From positions 5,498,501 through 5,562,500 of the forward strand of contig NC_019682.1 in the NCBI RefSeq assembly GCF_000316575.1: a DNA stretch of 64,000 nt, given 5' to 3'. A model generated the notes under the pieces. The model had not been told where the DNA came from. It ran no database searches and saw only the letters and a list, made by a program, of their open reading frames with translations. Both the position numbers and the translations under genes were made by a program. This document shows positions 44,918 through 54,806 of the stretch, one piece after another. This DNA comes from Calothrix sp. PCC 7507 (lineage in GTDB: Bacteria > Cyanobacteriota > Cyanobacteriia > Cyanobacteriales > Nostocaceae). Positions within the stretch are counted from its first letter, which is position 1, and each line of letters opens with the position of its first letter.

Positions 44918-45418
44918 ATGAGTCAACTAGAACAAGCCCAATCTGAGTACCAAGGTTTCTTAGAAGAGTTTAAGAGCATTATTATTAGTACGGTTAGCGA
45001 GCAGGGATTACCAAACGCCAGTTATGCTCCTTTTGTTAAGGATGAGTTAAAAAATATTTATATTTATGTCAGCGGTCTTTCAACTCATACCAAAAATATC
45101 TATGCTAATCCTCATGTGAGTGTGTTGTTGATCGAAGATGAATCTCAAAGTAATCAAGTTTTTGCCCGCCGCCGTTTGAATTTTGATTGTACAGCAACTC
45201 TCATAGAACGCGAAACTGAAGAGTGGAATAAAATTGTTGAGCAATTCCAAGAGCGTTTTGGGCAAATTATTGAGGTTTTACGTGATTTAAATGACTTTCG
45301 GATTTTTCAGCTAACGCCTTATGAAGGTCGTTTTGTGATTGGGTTCGGGGCAGCCTATCATATCAGCGGTAATAACTTAGATCAACTTGTGCAGATTACA
45401 GGAGAGACAAAAGGATGA
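44918..45418 (+). CDS. HugZ-like haem/FMN-binding split-barrel protein
   Basis: The 166-residue protein belongs to the pyridoxamine-phosphate-oxidase-like split barrel group related to HugZ: IIISTVSEQGLPNASYAPFV, IYIYVSGLSTHTKNIYANPH, VSVLLIED, and the closing GRFVIGFGAAYHISG. HugZ proteins degrade or bind haem. The start ATG 44918 matches the family; ATG 44849 would add 23 residues. Alone, no haem transport genes near. Confidence 0.8.
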   Translation: MSQLEQAQSEYQGFLEEFKSIIISTVSEQGLPNASYAPFVKDELKNIYIYVSGLSTHTKNIYANPHVSVLLIEDESQSNQVFARRRLNFDCTATLIERETEEWNKIVEQFQERFGQIIEVLRDLNDFRIFQLTPYEGRFVIGFGAAYHISGNNLDQLVQITGETKG

Positions 45419-45504
45419 AGTCAGCGGATGTGCGTCTAATATCCTTTGTAAATACGTTTGACCAACTTTTGTATTTTATACTATAGCCTTCGTCAAGTAA
45501 TTTT

Positions 45505-46398
45505 ATGCTACAGTTTCAACCTCCTGGCTTTGGGCATAAAGTAATTCATACCTCCTTGGGGGCAATGGTATATTATACGCAAACAAACGCACCTTGGGCG
45601 GTATCTATTGCTGAAACTGAAGATTTACCCCCGCTACTATTCCTCCACAACTTTGGTGGTGGAGCATCTGCATATGAATGGTCGAAAGTTTATCCAGCAT
45701 TTGCCTCTACTCACCGCGTGTTAGCCCCAGATTTAATTGGTTGGGGAGAATCGGCTCATCCAGTTTGGGATTATCAAATTAGGGACTATCTCAACACGAT
45801 CGCCGAATTTATCATGCAAACTTGTCATCAACCCGTCACAGTGGTAGCTTCTTCTCTGACGGCGGCTTTAACTATTCGCCTGGCTATTAAACAACCAGAC
45901 TTATTCCAAAAACTGTTGCTGATTTGTCCTTCCGGGTTTGATGACTTTGGACAGGGTGCTGGACGGAGATTACCATTACCAATCATCAACGCGCCACTAT
46001 TAGATAATTTAATTTATGCCCTTGGTGCGGAAAATGAATTTGCAGTACGCAACTTTCTGCAAAGTTTTCTGTTTGCCAAACCAGAACGTGTCTCTCAAGA
46101 GATGGTGGATGCTTATTTAACCTCTGCACAACAACCAAATGCTAAGTTTGCTGCTTTAGCATTTTTGCGGGGTGATCTTTATTTTGATCTGAGTTTGTAT
46201 ATTCAGCAATTGCGAATTCCCACTATGATTTTTTGGGGCGAACAAGCACAATTTACCAGCATCAAACTAGGGCGACGCTTGGCAAATTCCAATATACATG
46301 CAATTCGAGATTTTTATGCGATCGCAGATGCTGGAGTGCTACCTCATTTAGAAGTGCCAGAAGTGGTGATTGGTCTGTTACAACAGTATTTAAAGTAA
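45505..46398 (+). CDS. Alpha/beta-fold hydrolase
   Basis: The 297-residue protein has the oxyanion stretch LFLHNFGGGASAYEWS, the strand LAPDLIGWGESAHP and a nucleophile elbow VVASSLTAALT (Ser117) instead of the usual GxSxG. The C-terminal His may be in AGVLPHLEVPE. Substrate unknown. It lies 86 bp after the HugZ-like gene in the same direction, possibly cotranscribed. Confidence 0.8.
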   Translation: MLQFQPPGFGHKVIHTSLGAMVYYTQTNAPWAVSIAETEDLPPLLFLHNFGGGASAYEWSKVYPAFASTHRVLAPDLIGWGESAHPVWDYQIRDYLNTIAEFIMQTCHQPVTVVASSLTAALTIRLAIKQPDLFQKLLLICPSGFDDFGQGAGRRLPLPIINAPLLDNLIYALGAENEFAVRNFLQSFLFAKPERVSQEMVDAYLTSAQQPNAKFAALAFLRGDLYFDLSLYIQQLRIPTMIFWGEQAQFTSIKLGRRLANSNIHAIRDFYAIADAGVLPHLEVPEVVIGLLQQYLK

Positions 46399-46414
46399 TA
46401 CACTGAGCCTGAAT

Positions 46415-47731
46415 CTATTTAAATTCCACTAAACGCTCTTGGGCAGATTTGAGGGCATTTTTAGCTGAAGACTTACCCAACAATGCTGACTCAATTGCTC
46501 TACCAAGACTGTCAGAAAGACGACTATATCCAGCAATAATAGGTCGAGCATATGCTACAGATATCTGCTCCAAAAACATTTTCAACTCGGGTTTTGTCAC
46601 CACAAATTCCTGATAAGCTTTGCTTTCGGTTGATTTGAGGTTGACTGGTAAAAAACCAGTACCGATACTCCATTCTGTTTGGAATTCTGCACTCAAAACA
46701 TACTCTAAAAATTTCAGTGCGGCTTTTTCTCTGGCTGGTGTCGTTTTCATCACAAACAGATTTCCTGTACCTGTAACTGTAGCCGGGCGCGCATTTGCAG
46801 GTATGGGAAATACGTCATAATCAACGTTAGACTTTGTGATATAAGTCCAAGGGCCTGTGATTTGCATAGCCACACGTCCACTGAGAAAAGCATCCTCCTC
46901 ATAGCCCCGCTCTGGCGGAGAAAGCATTGCTGAACCATCTTTTAAGAGATTTTCCCATAGTTCTAGAGCAGCGATCGCTCCAGGGTTGGTCAAATTTGGT
47001 TGATTATTTGTTACTACCTCTCCCCCAGCGCTCAATAAAAAAGGAAACCAGCTAAAAACCGTCCATTCTCCTTTACCTAATGGTAGTAATATTCCATACT
47101 GTTCTGGTCGGCGATCGCCATTGCGATCTATAGTCAGTTTTTTGGCAACTTGCCTTAATTCTTCCCAACTCTTGGGCGTTTCAGTAATTCCCGCTGCTTT
47201 AAAAAGCTTAGGTCTGTAAAAAATGCCAATATTACTGGTATAAAGTGGGACTGACCATAAATGACCGTCTAATTTTAATTCATCAAACAAATTGGGGTTG
47301 ACTTCCGACTTCAAGGGGAATTTTTCCAACCAATCATCTAAAGGTCGAATGGCTCCTAATTCTACAAATTGACCTGTAACTTGAGGGTAGAATGACAAAA
47401 TATCTGGAGATGCATTACCAACGACAGCTGCTAATATTTTTGGTAATTGTTGGTCTAGTCCACCAGCAAAGATAGATTCCACCTGGATGTCTGAATGAGT
47501 CTGATTAAATTTATTGACCAGTTTTTGAAAAACATCTCGATTTGTCGGCGGATTAATCCCTTGCCAGAGAGTTAGATGAATTACTCCATTGTCTTTTTGT
47601 GTGACTCCCTGACAACTAGATAAAAACAGACACAAGCTGAAGATAATGGGGATTAGTAAACCCCGTTTCAAAGCAGCGGATAATTGGCGGAAAAAATTTT
47701 TGATGGGGAATAAGAAAAGGTAAATTTTCAT
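46415..47731 (-). CDS. ABC sugar-type solute-binding lipoprotein
   Basis: The 438-residue protein has a lipoprotein signal ending at LSSC (Cys40) and the family-1 binding-protein pattern: LTLWQGINPPTNRDVFQKLV, DILSFYPQVTGQFVELGAIR, TSNIGIFYRPKLFKAAGITE and VAMQITGPWTYI. It binds a sugar or related solute for an ABC importer. No permease genes are adjacent, so it serves a remote transporter. Confidence 0.88.
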   Translation of the reverse strand: MKIYLFLFPIKNFFRQLSAALKRGLLIPIIFSLCLFLSSCQGVTQKDNGVIHLTLWQGINPPTNRDVFQKLVNKFNQTHSDIQVESIFAGGLDQQLPKILAAVVGNASPDILSFYPQVTGQFVELGAIRPLDDWLEKFPLKSEVNPNLFDELKLDGHLWSVPLYTSNIGIFYRPKLFKAAGITETPKSWEELRQVAKKLTIDRNGDRRPEQYGILLPLGKGEWTVFSWFPFLLSAGGEVVTNNQPNLTNPGAIAALELWENLLKDGSAMLSPPERGYEEDAFLSGRVAMQITGPWTYITKSNVDYDVFPIPANARPATVTGTGNLFVMKTTPAREKAALKFLEYVLSAEFQTEWSIGTGFLPVNLKSTESKAYQEFVVTKPELKMFLEQISVAYARPIIAGYSRLSDSLGRAIESALLGKSSAKNALKSAQERLVEFK

Positions 47732-47740
47732 GGCAAGTAG

Positions 47741-48403
47741 TTAGCCAGATGTGGAAATTTCTTCTAAAAAACTTTTAGTAACACTGGTTTCTGCTCTGGT
47801 ATAAAGATAGGTTTGTGGCGCACTAATTTTTTGTGTTTTGCAGATTTTTTCTGCCCGCTCCCACAAATCTGTATCCTCGCCATAAGCAAAGTGCTTAAAT
47901 CCTTGTAACTCAAAAAATACATGTCTTTTGCCAAAAAATGTTGGGCCTAAAACACATTCTCGCAGATTAATTGTTTGACCAGGGTTAAAATAATCTACGA
48001 CCCAAATCTCTTCTTCACTGGCGAACCCACCTTCAATTAAGTCGATTTCTGGATTAGCTCTCATGTATTCCAGCCGTGATTCTAAGTGATGTGGCTTGTA
48101 GGTATCATCGCTATCGAGAAATGTAATGTATTTGCCGAAAGATGCCTGAATACCTGCATTTTTAGCGTAACATTGCTTCTTATTCTGATGTTTTAAATAA
48201 CGGATGTTGTTGAATTTTTGAATGTAAGGATTGACAATTTCAAAAGTATTGTCTTTGCTGCCATCATCAACTATAATCAATTCCCAATCTTTAAAAGTTT
48301 GATTGATAACGCTATTAATGCCATTATCCAAGTATTTCGCTCGGTTGTAGGTGCAGACGACAACTGAGATTTCGGGAATTAAGTCAAAAATTACACTACT
48401 CAT
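47741..48403 (-). CDS. Family 2 glycosyltransferase
   Basis: The 220-residue protein opens EISVVVCTYNRAKYLDNGIN with the GT-A fold; the nucleotide-sugar site is WELIIVDDGSKDNT, and the DXD-like motif is ITFLDSDDTYKPHH. It lacks membrane segments. It probably adds sugar to a surface polysaccharide or glycolipid. It is 9 bp upstream of the solute-binding gene on the same strand, so they may be cotranscribed. Confidence 0.87.
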   Translation of the reverse strand: MSSVIFDLIPEISVVVCTYNRAKYLDNGINSVINQTFKDWELIIVDDGSKDNTFEIVNPYIQKFNNIRYLKHQNKKQCYAKNAGIQASFGKYITFLDSDDTYKPHHLESRLEYMRANPEIDLIEGGFASEEEIWVVDYFNPGQTINLRECVLGPTFFGKRHVFFELQGFKHFAYGEDTDLWERAEKICKTQKISAPQTYLYTRAETSVTKSFLEEISTSG

Positions 48404-48513
48404 TGATTAATCATTATTATATTTTGCTAAAAATTAGACTAGCACAACTCATAAAAACTAGTTGAAATCAACAAAATAGAATCTGAGGATAATTTCCCAA
48501 AGTAAGAGATGTC

Positions 48514-48611
48514 GGGAGCAGCTCACTTTCGCAAATATAGCTTCATATTCTTCGCTTCACTAGGTTGCGCTCAGAATGACAAGAGTGTTTTTACGAAAGT
48601 GAGATACTCCT
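48514..48611. mobile_element. Miniature inverted-repeat element, 98 bp
   Basis: Ends GGAGCAGCTCACTTTCG (48515-48531) and CGAAAGTGAGATACTCC (48594-48610) form terminal inverted repeats with three mismatches. The element is flanked by an exact 9-bp direct repeat AGAGATGTC (48505-48513 and 48612-48620). The ends resemble those of the element at 54607-54786. No coding capacity. Confidence 0.75.
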
Positions 48612-48702
48612 AGAGATGTCAACGTATACCAATAGTTAAATAGAATAACATCGTTTGCATAGTATCATAAGGAAGTTTGGGTTAATTTAAGCAAAATCAC
48701 TT

Positions 48703-49446
48703 ATGGCAACATTCCCCACGCCGCCTTTCTTAGACCAATATTTACAAGATTCATTTATCTTGAAGGCGCATCTACAAGAGTTTCTACATTTAGATTCAGA
48801 AACACTAGAGACAAAATTAGAAGCGCAGCACCGAGAGATAGCAGATTTAGGTCATAAAGATTTTGATTGGGAACAGGCGACTGCTTTTTATAGTGATAAG
48901 GTAGGTGATCTCTACCTCTTTGAATTGGGTGCGTGGCATCTAGCCAGTCGTGACTATATTGGGGATACATTGCGCTTGATTGCGGATCATGCCCAAGGTA
49001 GAGTGTTAGATTTTGGTGGTGGTATTGGAACACATACGATTGGTGCTGCTCTTTGTCCACAAGTTGAACAGGTAATCTATTGTGATATTAATCCAATTAA
49101 TCGTGATTTTGTGCAGTATCGAGCCGAGCAAATGGGGTTAAGCAAAAAAATCCTGTTTTGTCTGGAGGTGCCACCAAATGAGACATTTGAAACAATCTTG
49201 GCTTTTGATGTTTTAGAACATTTACCAAACCCAAGTCAAAAGTTACTAAATTTCTACGAGATGCTAAAACCTGAAGGTAAGATGATCCTTAATTGGTATT
49301 TCTTTAAGGGTTTTAATCAAGAGTACCCCATTCATTTAGATGATCCTCAAGTAATAGAAACCTTCTTCCGCAAACTTCAGAGTAACTTTTTAGAGGTTTT
49401 TCACCCGTATCATATAACGGCTCGTTGCTACCGGAAGTGGAATTGA
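48703..49446 (+). CDS. SAM-dependent methyltransferase
   Basis: The 247-residue class I methyltransferase has motif I GRVLDFGGGIGTHTIGAA, the acidic residue in VEQVIYCDINPINRDFV and the post-motif ETILAFDVLEHLPNPSQKLL. Its substrate is unknown; together with neighbouring glycosyl- and FkbM-type methyltransferases it suggests modification of a surface glycan or lipid. Confidence 0.85.
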   Translation: MATFPTPPFLDQYLQDSFILKAHLQEFLHLDSETLETKLEAQHREIADLGHKDFDWEQATAFYSDKVGDLYLFELGAWHLASRDYIGDTLRLIADHAQGRVLDFGGGIGTHTIGAALCPQVEQVIYCDINPINRDFVQYRAEQMGLSKKILFCLEVPPNETFETILAFDVLEHLPNPSQKLLNFYEMLKPEGKMILNWYFFKGFNQEYPIHLDDPQVIETFFRKLQSNFLEVFHPYHITARCYRKWN

Positions 49447-49490
49447 ATTCGACTCAATTCTGTGCGTATTTACAGTAGGAATGAGGATTT

Positions 49491-50294
49491 TTATAAACTA
49501 GCGTGAGTGTCATACCAGGGTTCCTTGATGTTTAGCGTCTCTAAGAGCATTTTTCCTAGAGGATATCGGTAAATAATTCCATTTACTCCGAAGATTTTAT
49601 AATTCCAAAAAATGCTTTTGTAAACATTGATTGCAGCACTATCTGCAAGCCAAGTACCTGGTGTTTCTTCGCCAAAAAGTCCGCTAGCACCATATTCAAA
49701 ATGATGTGGGATGTATTTACCTTCTCGTGCGGGTGAGGGACAGACCTGTTTAGGTATCTGCGATTGGTTGATGACTTTGAATTTCTGATAACCTAGTTTT
49801 TGCAATAAGACAAATTCTTGAAGTAACTCATTCCAAGAAGTCTTGGTTGATTCTATGGACAAAAACTGTGGTTTAGTATCAAACTGCTGTAATGCTTCTA
49901 TGCACAATAAATCAGCACCTTCAATATCTACTTTGAGATAGTAGGGAATGCCAAACTGTTCCAAAATAGTTTCAAATCTGCGCCCTTCTACAGTCATTTC
50001 GATGGAACGCGCCCCGAAAGAGCGTTCTTTCTGAATAGCTGAATCTATTAATGTTGTTCCCCAAAAGCTTCTATCCAAGTTAGCGTAAAAGGTGACTGGT
50101 TCATTTTTTGGTGAAACGGCAACATTTAAGAGGGTTAGCTGACCATTTTCTATATATGAATTTAGTCGCTGCTTGGTAGCTTTATAAATGTCAGGATGAG
50201 CTTCAATGCCAACGACTTTAAAACCTTTTTTGAGGTAAAATTCTGTATCCTGACCTAGGTGAACACCAACATCAATGATTAAATTTTTATCCAT
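49491..50294 (-). CDS. FkbM-family methyltransferase
   Basis: The 267-residue protein has the FkbM opening LIIDVGVHLGQDTEFYLKKG and VVGIEAHPDIYKATKQRLNS, then PYYLKVDIEGADLLCIEALQ. FkbM members O-methylate sugars or polyketides. It lies 11 bp upstream of nothing else on its strand except the LD-carboxypeptidase gene that precedes it by 11 bp, so those two are one operon. Confidence 0.87.
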   Translation of the reverse strand: MDKNLIIDVGVHLGQDTEFYLKKGFKVVGIEAHPDIYKATKQRLNSYIENGQLTLLNVAVSPKNEPVTFYANLDRSFWGTTLIDSAIQKERSFGARSIEMTVEGRRFETILEQFGIPYYLKVDIEGADLLCIEALQQFDTKPQFLSIESTKTSWNELLQEFVLLQKLGYQKFKVINQSQIPKQVCPSPAREGKYIPHHFEYGASGLFGEETPGTWLADSAAINVYKSIFWNYKIFGVNGIIYRYPLGKMLLETLNIKEPWYDTHASL

Positions 50295-50305
50295 GAATTC
50301 TCCAT

Positions 50306-51232
50306 TTACAGAGATGGTGTAATCTCCAAGATTCCCTGCTTTGCATCTAAAGTTACCTCTACACCCACTGGTAAAGCTGCATTCTGGCTACCGTGACCAA
50401 AAGGTAAGTCAGAGACAACCGGAATCCCCAAATCATCTAAGCGATCGCGCAAAACTTCTTCTACACTAAAGCTAGGTACATTTGGTGGCGCTTCACAGTG
50501 AGTAAAGCTCCCTAGCACAATACCACAGACTTTGGACAAAGCTCCACTCAAACGCCACTGTGTCAACATGCGATCGATGCGGTATGGTGCTTCTGTGATG
50601 TCTTCAAATGCCAGAATCACACCATCAAACTCTGGTTGTAATGGTGTACCCAAAAGATGAGTCGCCACCGTCAGATTACCCGGTAGTAAGATGCCCTTCG
50701 CGACACCACCACCCCAACCGCAACCTTTGAGAGGGGCTAGGGGGCGACCTTCTATGCAATCAAACAAACGTGCAATTGACCAATCTGGTTCATCGGCGAG
50801 GGTGGTTAAGACGGGGCCATGAACACTAGAAATCCCCTGATTATAAAGACTCCACAAGAGGGCGGTGATGTCAGAAAAGCCAATCAACCATTTTGGTAGT
50901 GAGGAGTTGGTTTGCCAATGCCAATTTTCTAAAATGCGAGTACTACCAAAACCGCCTCTAGCACAGAGAATACCCCGACAGTCTGTATCTTCCCAGGCTT
51001 TAGCTAAGTGAGCGCGACGGGTTTCGTCTTTCCCGGCTAAATATCCCCATTTTTCGTCTATTGTGGGGATTATTTCTAGTTTATAGCCATGCGATCGCCA
51101 AATTTCTAGACTGCGATCAAACGCTTCAAATTCTCGCAAAGCACCACTAGGGGCTATTACTCGGAGTAAATCACCTGGTTTGAGGGGCGGCGGTTGAATT
51201 TTAGATTTGAAATTTTGGCTTGGGGATGGCAT
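50306..51232 (-). CDS. LD-carboxypeptidase (S66 family)
   Basis: The 308-residue enzyme has the S66 catalytic Ser120 in WLIGFSDITALLW, the Glu in VILAFEDITEAPYRIDRML and the His in PFGHGSQNAALPVG. It trims murein tetrapeptides to tripeptides, or acts as a MccF-like immunity peptidase. No signal peptide, so it is cytoplasmic and fits murein recycling. The FkbM gene follows after 11 bp. Confidence 0.9.
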   Translation of the reverse strand: MPSPSQNFKSKIQPPPLKPGDLLRVIAPSGALREFEAFDRSLEIWRSHGYKLEIIPTIDEKWGYLAGKDETRRAHLAKAWEDTDCRGILCARGGFGSTRILENWHWQTNSSLPKWLIGFSDITALLWSLYNQGISSVHGPVLTTLADEPDWSIARLFDCIEGRPLAPLKGCGWGGGVAKGILLPGNLTVATHLLGTPLQPEFDGVILAFEDITEAPYRIDRMLTQWRLSGALSKVCGIVLGSFTHCEAPPNVPSFSVEEVLRDRLDDLGIPVVSDLPFGHGSQNAALPVGVEVTLDAKQGILEITPSL

Positions 51233-51473
51233 GAAAAAAGTCAGAACTGAGAGTTAGAAATAAAAACTATAACTCATATCAAATTAGAGGAGATAGTTTT
51301 TTATGCACAACTAAACCCAATCTAGATCAACGGTTGGTAAGATTATTTTTGGCTATAAGAATGACAAACAAAGTTAATTTGATATCATAACTTATAACCT
51401 CGATAAATTTTTATAAAATAATTTGTCAAGGCGATCACTATTAGACTGGGAAATTATCTATTCTAAATACTCT

Positions 51474-51956
51474 ATGAAAAGTCACATTAGTAAAAACTTT
51501 ACCCTCAGAGGATTGAGAGTTAATCTGCTACTACTTGCAGTTGTGGGAAATTTGGTATACTCATTTAGCGCTAGGGCAGGTTTTAACGGCACTCTCACCG
51601 TGGAGATTGATGGATTTAAAAATAAAGAAGGGCAAGTCTGCGCTAGCATCTTTGCCAATAGCCAAGGATTTCCTAACCAGCGCGATCGCGTATTGCAAAG
51701 GCAGTGTACCAAAATTACCGACATTCCTGTCAAGATTACCTTTGAGAATTTGCCAGCTAGTAGCTACGCCGTGGCTGTTATGCACGATCAGAATAAAGAT
51801 TTAATCCTCAACCGTAATAGCCTGGGTATGCCCACCGAAGGCTTTGGTTTTTCCAGAAACCCCGAAGTTACCACCAAACCCCCCAAATTCAGCGAAGCCA
51901 CATTTTTGTTAGCAGGGCCAAATACTAAGGTCAATGTTCAGTTGAAATATTTATAG
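51474..51956 (+). CDS. DUF2141-family exported protein
   Basis: The 160-residue protein has a signal peptide (hydrophobic 16-33, ending at ARA) and the DUF2141 beta-sandwich: GTLTVEIDGFKNKEGQVCAS, then FENLPASSYAVAVMHDQNKD and LNRNSLGMPTEGFGFSRNPE. These are periplasmic or surface proteins of unknown role. The start ATG 51474 keeps a normal signal peptide; an upstream codon at 51423 would make it too long. Confidence 0.85.
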   Translation: MKSHISKNFTLRGLRVNLLLLAVVGNLVYSFSARAGFNGTLTVEIDGFKNKEGQVCASIFANSQGFPNQRDRVLQRQCTKITDIPVKITFENLPASSYAVAVMHDQNKDLILNRNSLGMPTEGFGFSRNPEVTTKPPKFSEATFLLAGPNTKVNVQLKYL

Positions 51957-51965
51957 GACTAATTT

Positions 51966-53081
51966 TTATTCTTCTGCTAGATTCTTTTGCTCCGGTACAG
52001 TCCGAATTCGATTCATCTGATTGAGAGCGTACCTTGCAGTCGCCTGCACTTCAGTATCAGGGTCTTCTAGTGCATGGCATAAAATCTGGCTAATCTGAGT
52101 CATCATATCATAAACGCGAGTCAAATCACGGATGGCATTTTGTCGGACTTGTGGACTTTCATCTTGCATGGAAATTGCTAAAGCCCGATTCATCGGTTTC
52201 AGGGTGCGAGTACCAATTTCCCCCACAGCCGCCAAAATTAAGCTGCGTTGTTGAGAATCTACATCCATCATCAAGTCTAACAGTGGTTGAATGGCCCGCG
52301 AGTCACCCTGCTGACCTAAATCCCAAATCGCCTTGCGCCGCTGGCTAGGATCGTGACTGTGTAAGTCTTTAATTAATTCGTCAACAATATTGAGTTTAGC
52401 CAGACGGGAAGTTTGTCCTGCTGGTAGCAATTTTGTAGAGATAGATGCTGTCATGGGTTGTTGACTGTCCGATGGGATATTTTCCACTGGATTAATTGTG
52501 GTATCCAACTTTGATGACGACATCTCTGAGTCTTGATTAGCTGCTGTCTCAGTTTTAGCATCTGAGGTTTGGGGCTGTTGCACTTGTTTAACCCGACCAA
52601 ACCGTCTCATCAAATAAAGGATAATACCAATACTTCCTAGAAGTCCCAATCCCAATAGTGACCACCAAATAAAGCCTCCCTGGCTTGCTTTCGCTTGAGA
52701 AGTAGGCTTAGATGCGGGGGAAGGAGAGGGAATCAATGGAATCTTGGCATCTGTTGCTGCTTGCAGACTTTCTTTAGTCTCCTTACCAGCAATACCATCT
52801 GCTACCAAGCCTTTTGCTTTTTGGAATTGGGAGACAGCGATTTGTGTACTTTTACTGTACTGGCCATTGACTGCGCCATTGTAGTATCCTAACTTTTTTA
52901 ATTGAGTTTGCAGAGTTTGTATATCCTGAATGGGTGGCTGAGGAACCGATGTGGAAATGGTTTGGACAAGTTGTAAGATTTTAGGGTTCCGATTAGGTAT
53001 CGCTGGATTCGCAGGACTGTGGTACAAACCCAGACAAATACAACAGGTCAAGATAGGAATTGAGGAGTAGCATAGCCTCAT
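51966..53081 (-). CDS. Peptidoglycan-binding plus HEAT-repeat membrane protein
   Basis: The 371-residue protein begins with a signal peptide, followed by a PG_binding_1 domain (about 55-110: LQTQLKKLGYYNGAVNGQYS, FQKAKGLVADGIAGKETKES), a membrane segment (about 140-158) and HEAT-like repeats in the cytoplasm (about 235-360: DELIKDLHSHDPSQRRKAIW, LIPLLD-type pairs). It links the cell wall to a cytoplasmic protein-binding scaffold. The binding partner is unknown. Confidence 0.85.
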   Translation of the reverse strand: MRLCYSSIPILTCCICLGLYHSPANPAIPNRNPKILQLVQTISTSVPQPPIQDIQTLQTQLKKLGYYNGAVNGQYSKSTQIAVSQFQKAKGLVADGIAGKETKESLQAATDAKIPLIPSPSPASKPTSQAKASQGGFIWWSLLGLGLLGSIGIILYLMRRFGRVKQVQQPQTSDAKTETAANQDSEMSSSKLDTTINPVENIPSDSQQPMTASISTKLLPAGQTSRLAKLNIVDELIKDLHSHDPSQRRKAIWDLGQQGDSRAIQPLLDLMMDVDSQQRSLILAAVGEIGTRTLKPMNRALAISMQDESPQVRQNAIRDLTRVYDMMTQISQILCHALEDPDTEVQATARYALNQMNRIRTVPEQKNLAEE

Positions 53082-53278
53082 ATAGGAAGTTTCAGGCGAA
53101 AAGTACTTTTTAATTCATCGATACCACGATAACTGCAAGTGGTCTAAAAGTTAACTCTTATCCTAATAAAAAATTTAATGGGGAATGGGGATTGGGCAAA
53201 ATAGGCAATAGGCAATAGGAATGAGTCAAAGGTTATAGTTACTTCTCCCTTATCCTCCTTATCCCCCTCATCTCCTTA

Positions 53279-54328
53279 TTAGGGCGAAATTTCTGGTTCT
53301 GATTCTCTGACAGATATAGTTATGGGGTTAATTTTTTCAGCAATAGATGGTTCTAAAATTTGTTGCTGTTGTGTAGTAGTTTTTTCGCCCGCTAAGGTAT
53401 CACGCTGGTTGATGAGATAGATGCTGACTAAAGTCAGAGAGACTCCGAACCACTGTAGAGGAGTTAGGACTTCTGAGAGGAAGAGATTACCAAATAGCAG
53501 GGCAAAAATGGGAGTAAGAAAGGTGAGAGAACTCAAACTGGTGAGACTACCGCTAGAAGCAAAGTAGAAAAACAATCCATAAGCGATCGCACTACCAAAT
53601 ACTGTGGCATATCCCAAAGCCAAAAAATTAGATGTTGTCAGATTCTGCCACTGCTGAGACTCAAAAACCGATGACATTCCCCACAATGGCAATCCACCTA
53701 AAATCATGTGCCATCCCGTAGCCACCACCGGATCAGTATACTTAGTCACAAATCGAATCAACACTGTTCCTACAGCCATTGACAACGCTGCTAACAACAT
53801 CAACCACTCACCAGAATCTAATAGTTGTTCCCAGCTACCAATGGTAATATCTGCGCCGGAATCGAGAAAATGAAAAATCCACTCGTCCGGTAAGCCAATT
53901 AAACTAATACCCAAGACTCCTAATCCTAGTCCTAGCCATCCCCAAAAGCCAATATGTTCTTGGAATAGCCACAACGACAACAAGGCTACAGCTAAGGGTT
54001 GAGAGTCAATCATCACCGAACCCAAACCCGCCCCAGTTCTCACTAATCCTTCTGCTAACAGTCCTTGAAACAATGTTCCATCCACTAAGCCAAATAAGGC
54101 AATCCACAGCCATGCAGCCCAACCTTGAGGGCTAGGTTTACCCATAATTGCGGCCGCAATCAGAATTAACACCCCAGCCGGTAACAAACGCACCCCCGCC
54201 ATAAATAGCGGTGTGGTGTGGGGTATTACTCCTTTCATTGCTACCATTGCTGTCCCCCATAAGAAAAAGGGGGCGATTAAAAATATTGTCCCTAGGGGAA
54301 ATCGAGATGCACTGAGTTTCAGCTGCAT
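53279..54328 (-). CDS. EamA/DMT-family transporter
   Basis: The 349-residue protein has ten membrane segments in two EamA halves; marks are FFLWGTAMVAMKGVIPHTTP at the start and FLTPIFALLFGNLFLSEVLT in the second half. It probably exports metabolites such as amino acids. The C-terminal 45 residues are polar. Upstream sequence begins with the insertion element at 54607. Confidence 0.86.
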   Translation of the reverse strand: MQLKLSASRFPLGTIFLIAPFFLWGTAMVAMKGVIPHTTPLFMAGVRLLPAGVLILIAAAIMGKPSPQGWAAWLWIALFGLVDGTLFQGLLAEGLVRTGAGLGSVMIDSQPLAVALLSLWLFQEHIGFWGWLGLGLGVLGISLIGLPDEWIFHFLDSGADITIGSWEQLLDSGEWLMLLAALSMAVGTVLIRFVTKYTDPVVATGWHMILGGLPLWGMSSVFESQQWQNLTTSNFLALGYATVFGSAIAYGLFFYFASSGSLTSLSSLTFLTPIFALLFGNLFLSEVLTPLQWFGVSLTLVSIYLINQRDTLAGEKTTTQQQQILEPSIAEKINPITISVRESEPEISP

Positions 54329-54606
54329 GGGTTTGCTGATGCCTTTAGTTAACAGATGTAAAAATTACTTTACCTAATTTTACATAATTCTGTGAACATG
54401 CTCCCGTCATCATTTTCGATATCTCTAATTGACCAGCTACTACTAACACATCTTGCATATCTTCAGAATACAGAATACTTGCTCTTGCGGATAGCGCACA
54501 GGCAACAATTAAACCATCCCAAAAAGAAAAATTATATCGACTTCTGCGTCAAGTTCGCGTCGATATCCTTCTATATAAAGGTGCGTGATGCTACACCAAC
54601 GCACCA

Positions 54607-54786
54607 AGGAGCATCCACTTTTGGCGGCTCGCTCTCAGACTAGTAGTCTGGGGCTATACAAACTAAACCCGTCTTTCCTGCGGAACGTTACGCGAACGCG
54701 GGTTTCAGAGAGTCCGCGAAGGCGGACTTCGTTTGTGTAGCCGCGATTTCCAATCGCCCGGTATTTCTTCCAAAAGTGGATGCTCC
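54607..54786. mobile_element. Miniature inverted-repeat element, 180 bp
   Basis: Perfect 17-bp terminal inverted repeats GGAGCATCCACTTTTGG (54608-54624) and its complement (54770-54786) bound it. An exact 10-bp direct repeat CAACGCACCA flanks it (54597-54606, 54787-54796). The interior holds other inverted repeats but no gene. The rest of the 54329-54806 gap holds the DMT-transporter promoter and nothing else clear. Confidence 0.85.
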
Positions 54787-54806
54787 CAACGCACCATACC
54801 TGAGTT

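Noticed and set aside
53160..53280. Purine/pyrimidine-rich tract near the DMT transporter stop as a regulatory site
   Set aside because: It consists of common dispersed sequences (GGGGAATGGGGA, AGGCAATAGGCAATAGG) that appear in many Nostocales intergenic regions.
54392..54643. 83-residue frame on the plus strand before the element at 54607
   Set aside because: Its end is inside the inserted element and the composition is not protein-like.
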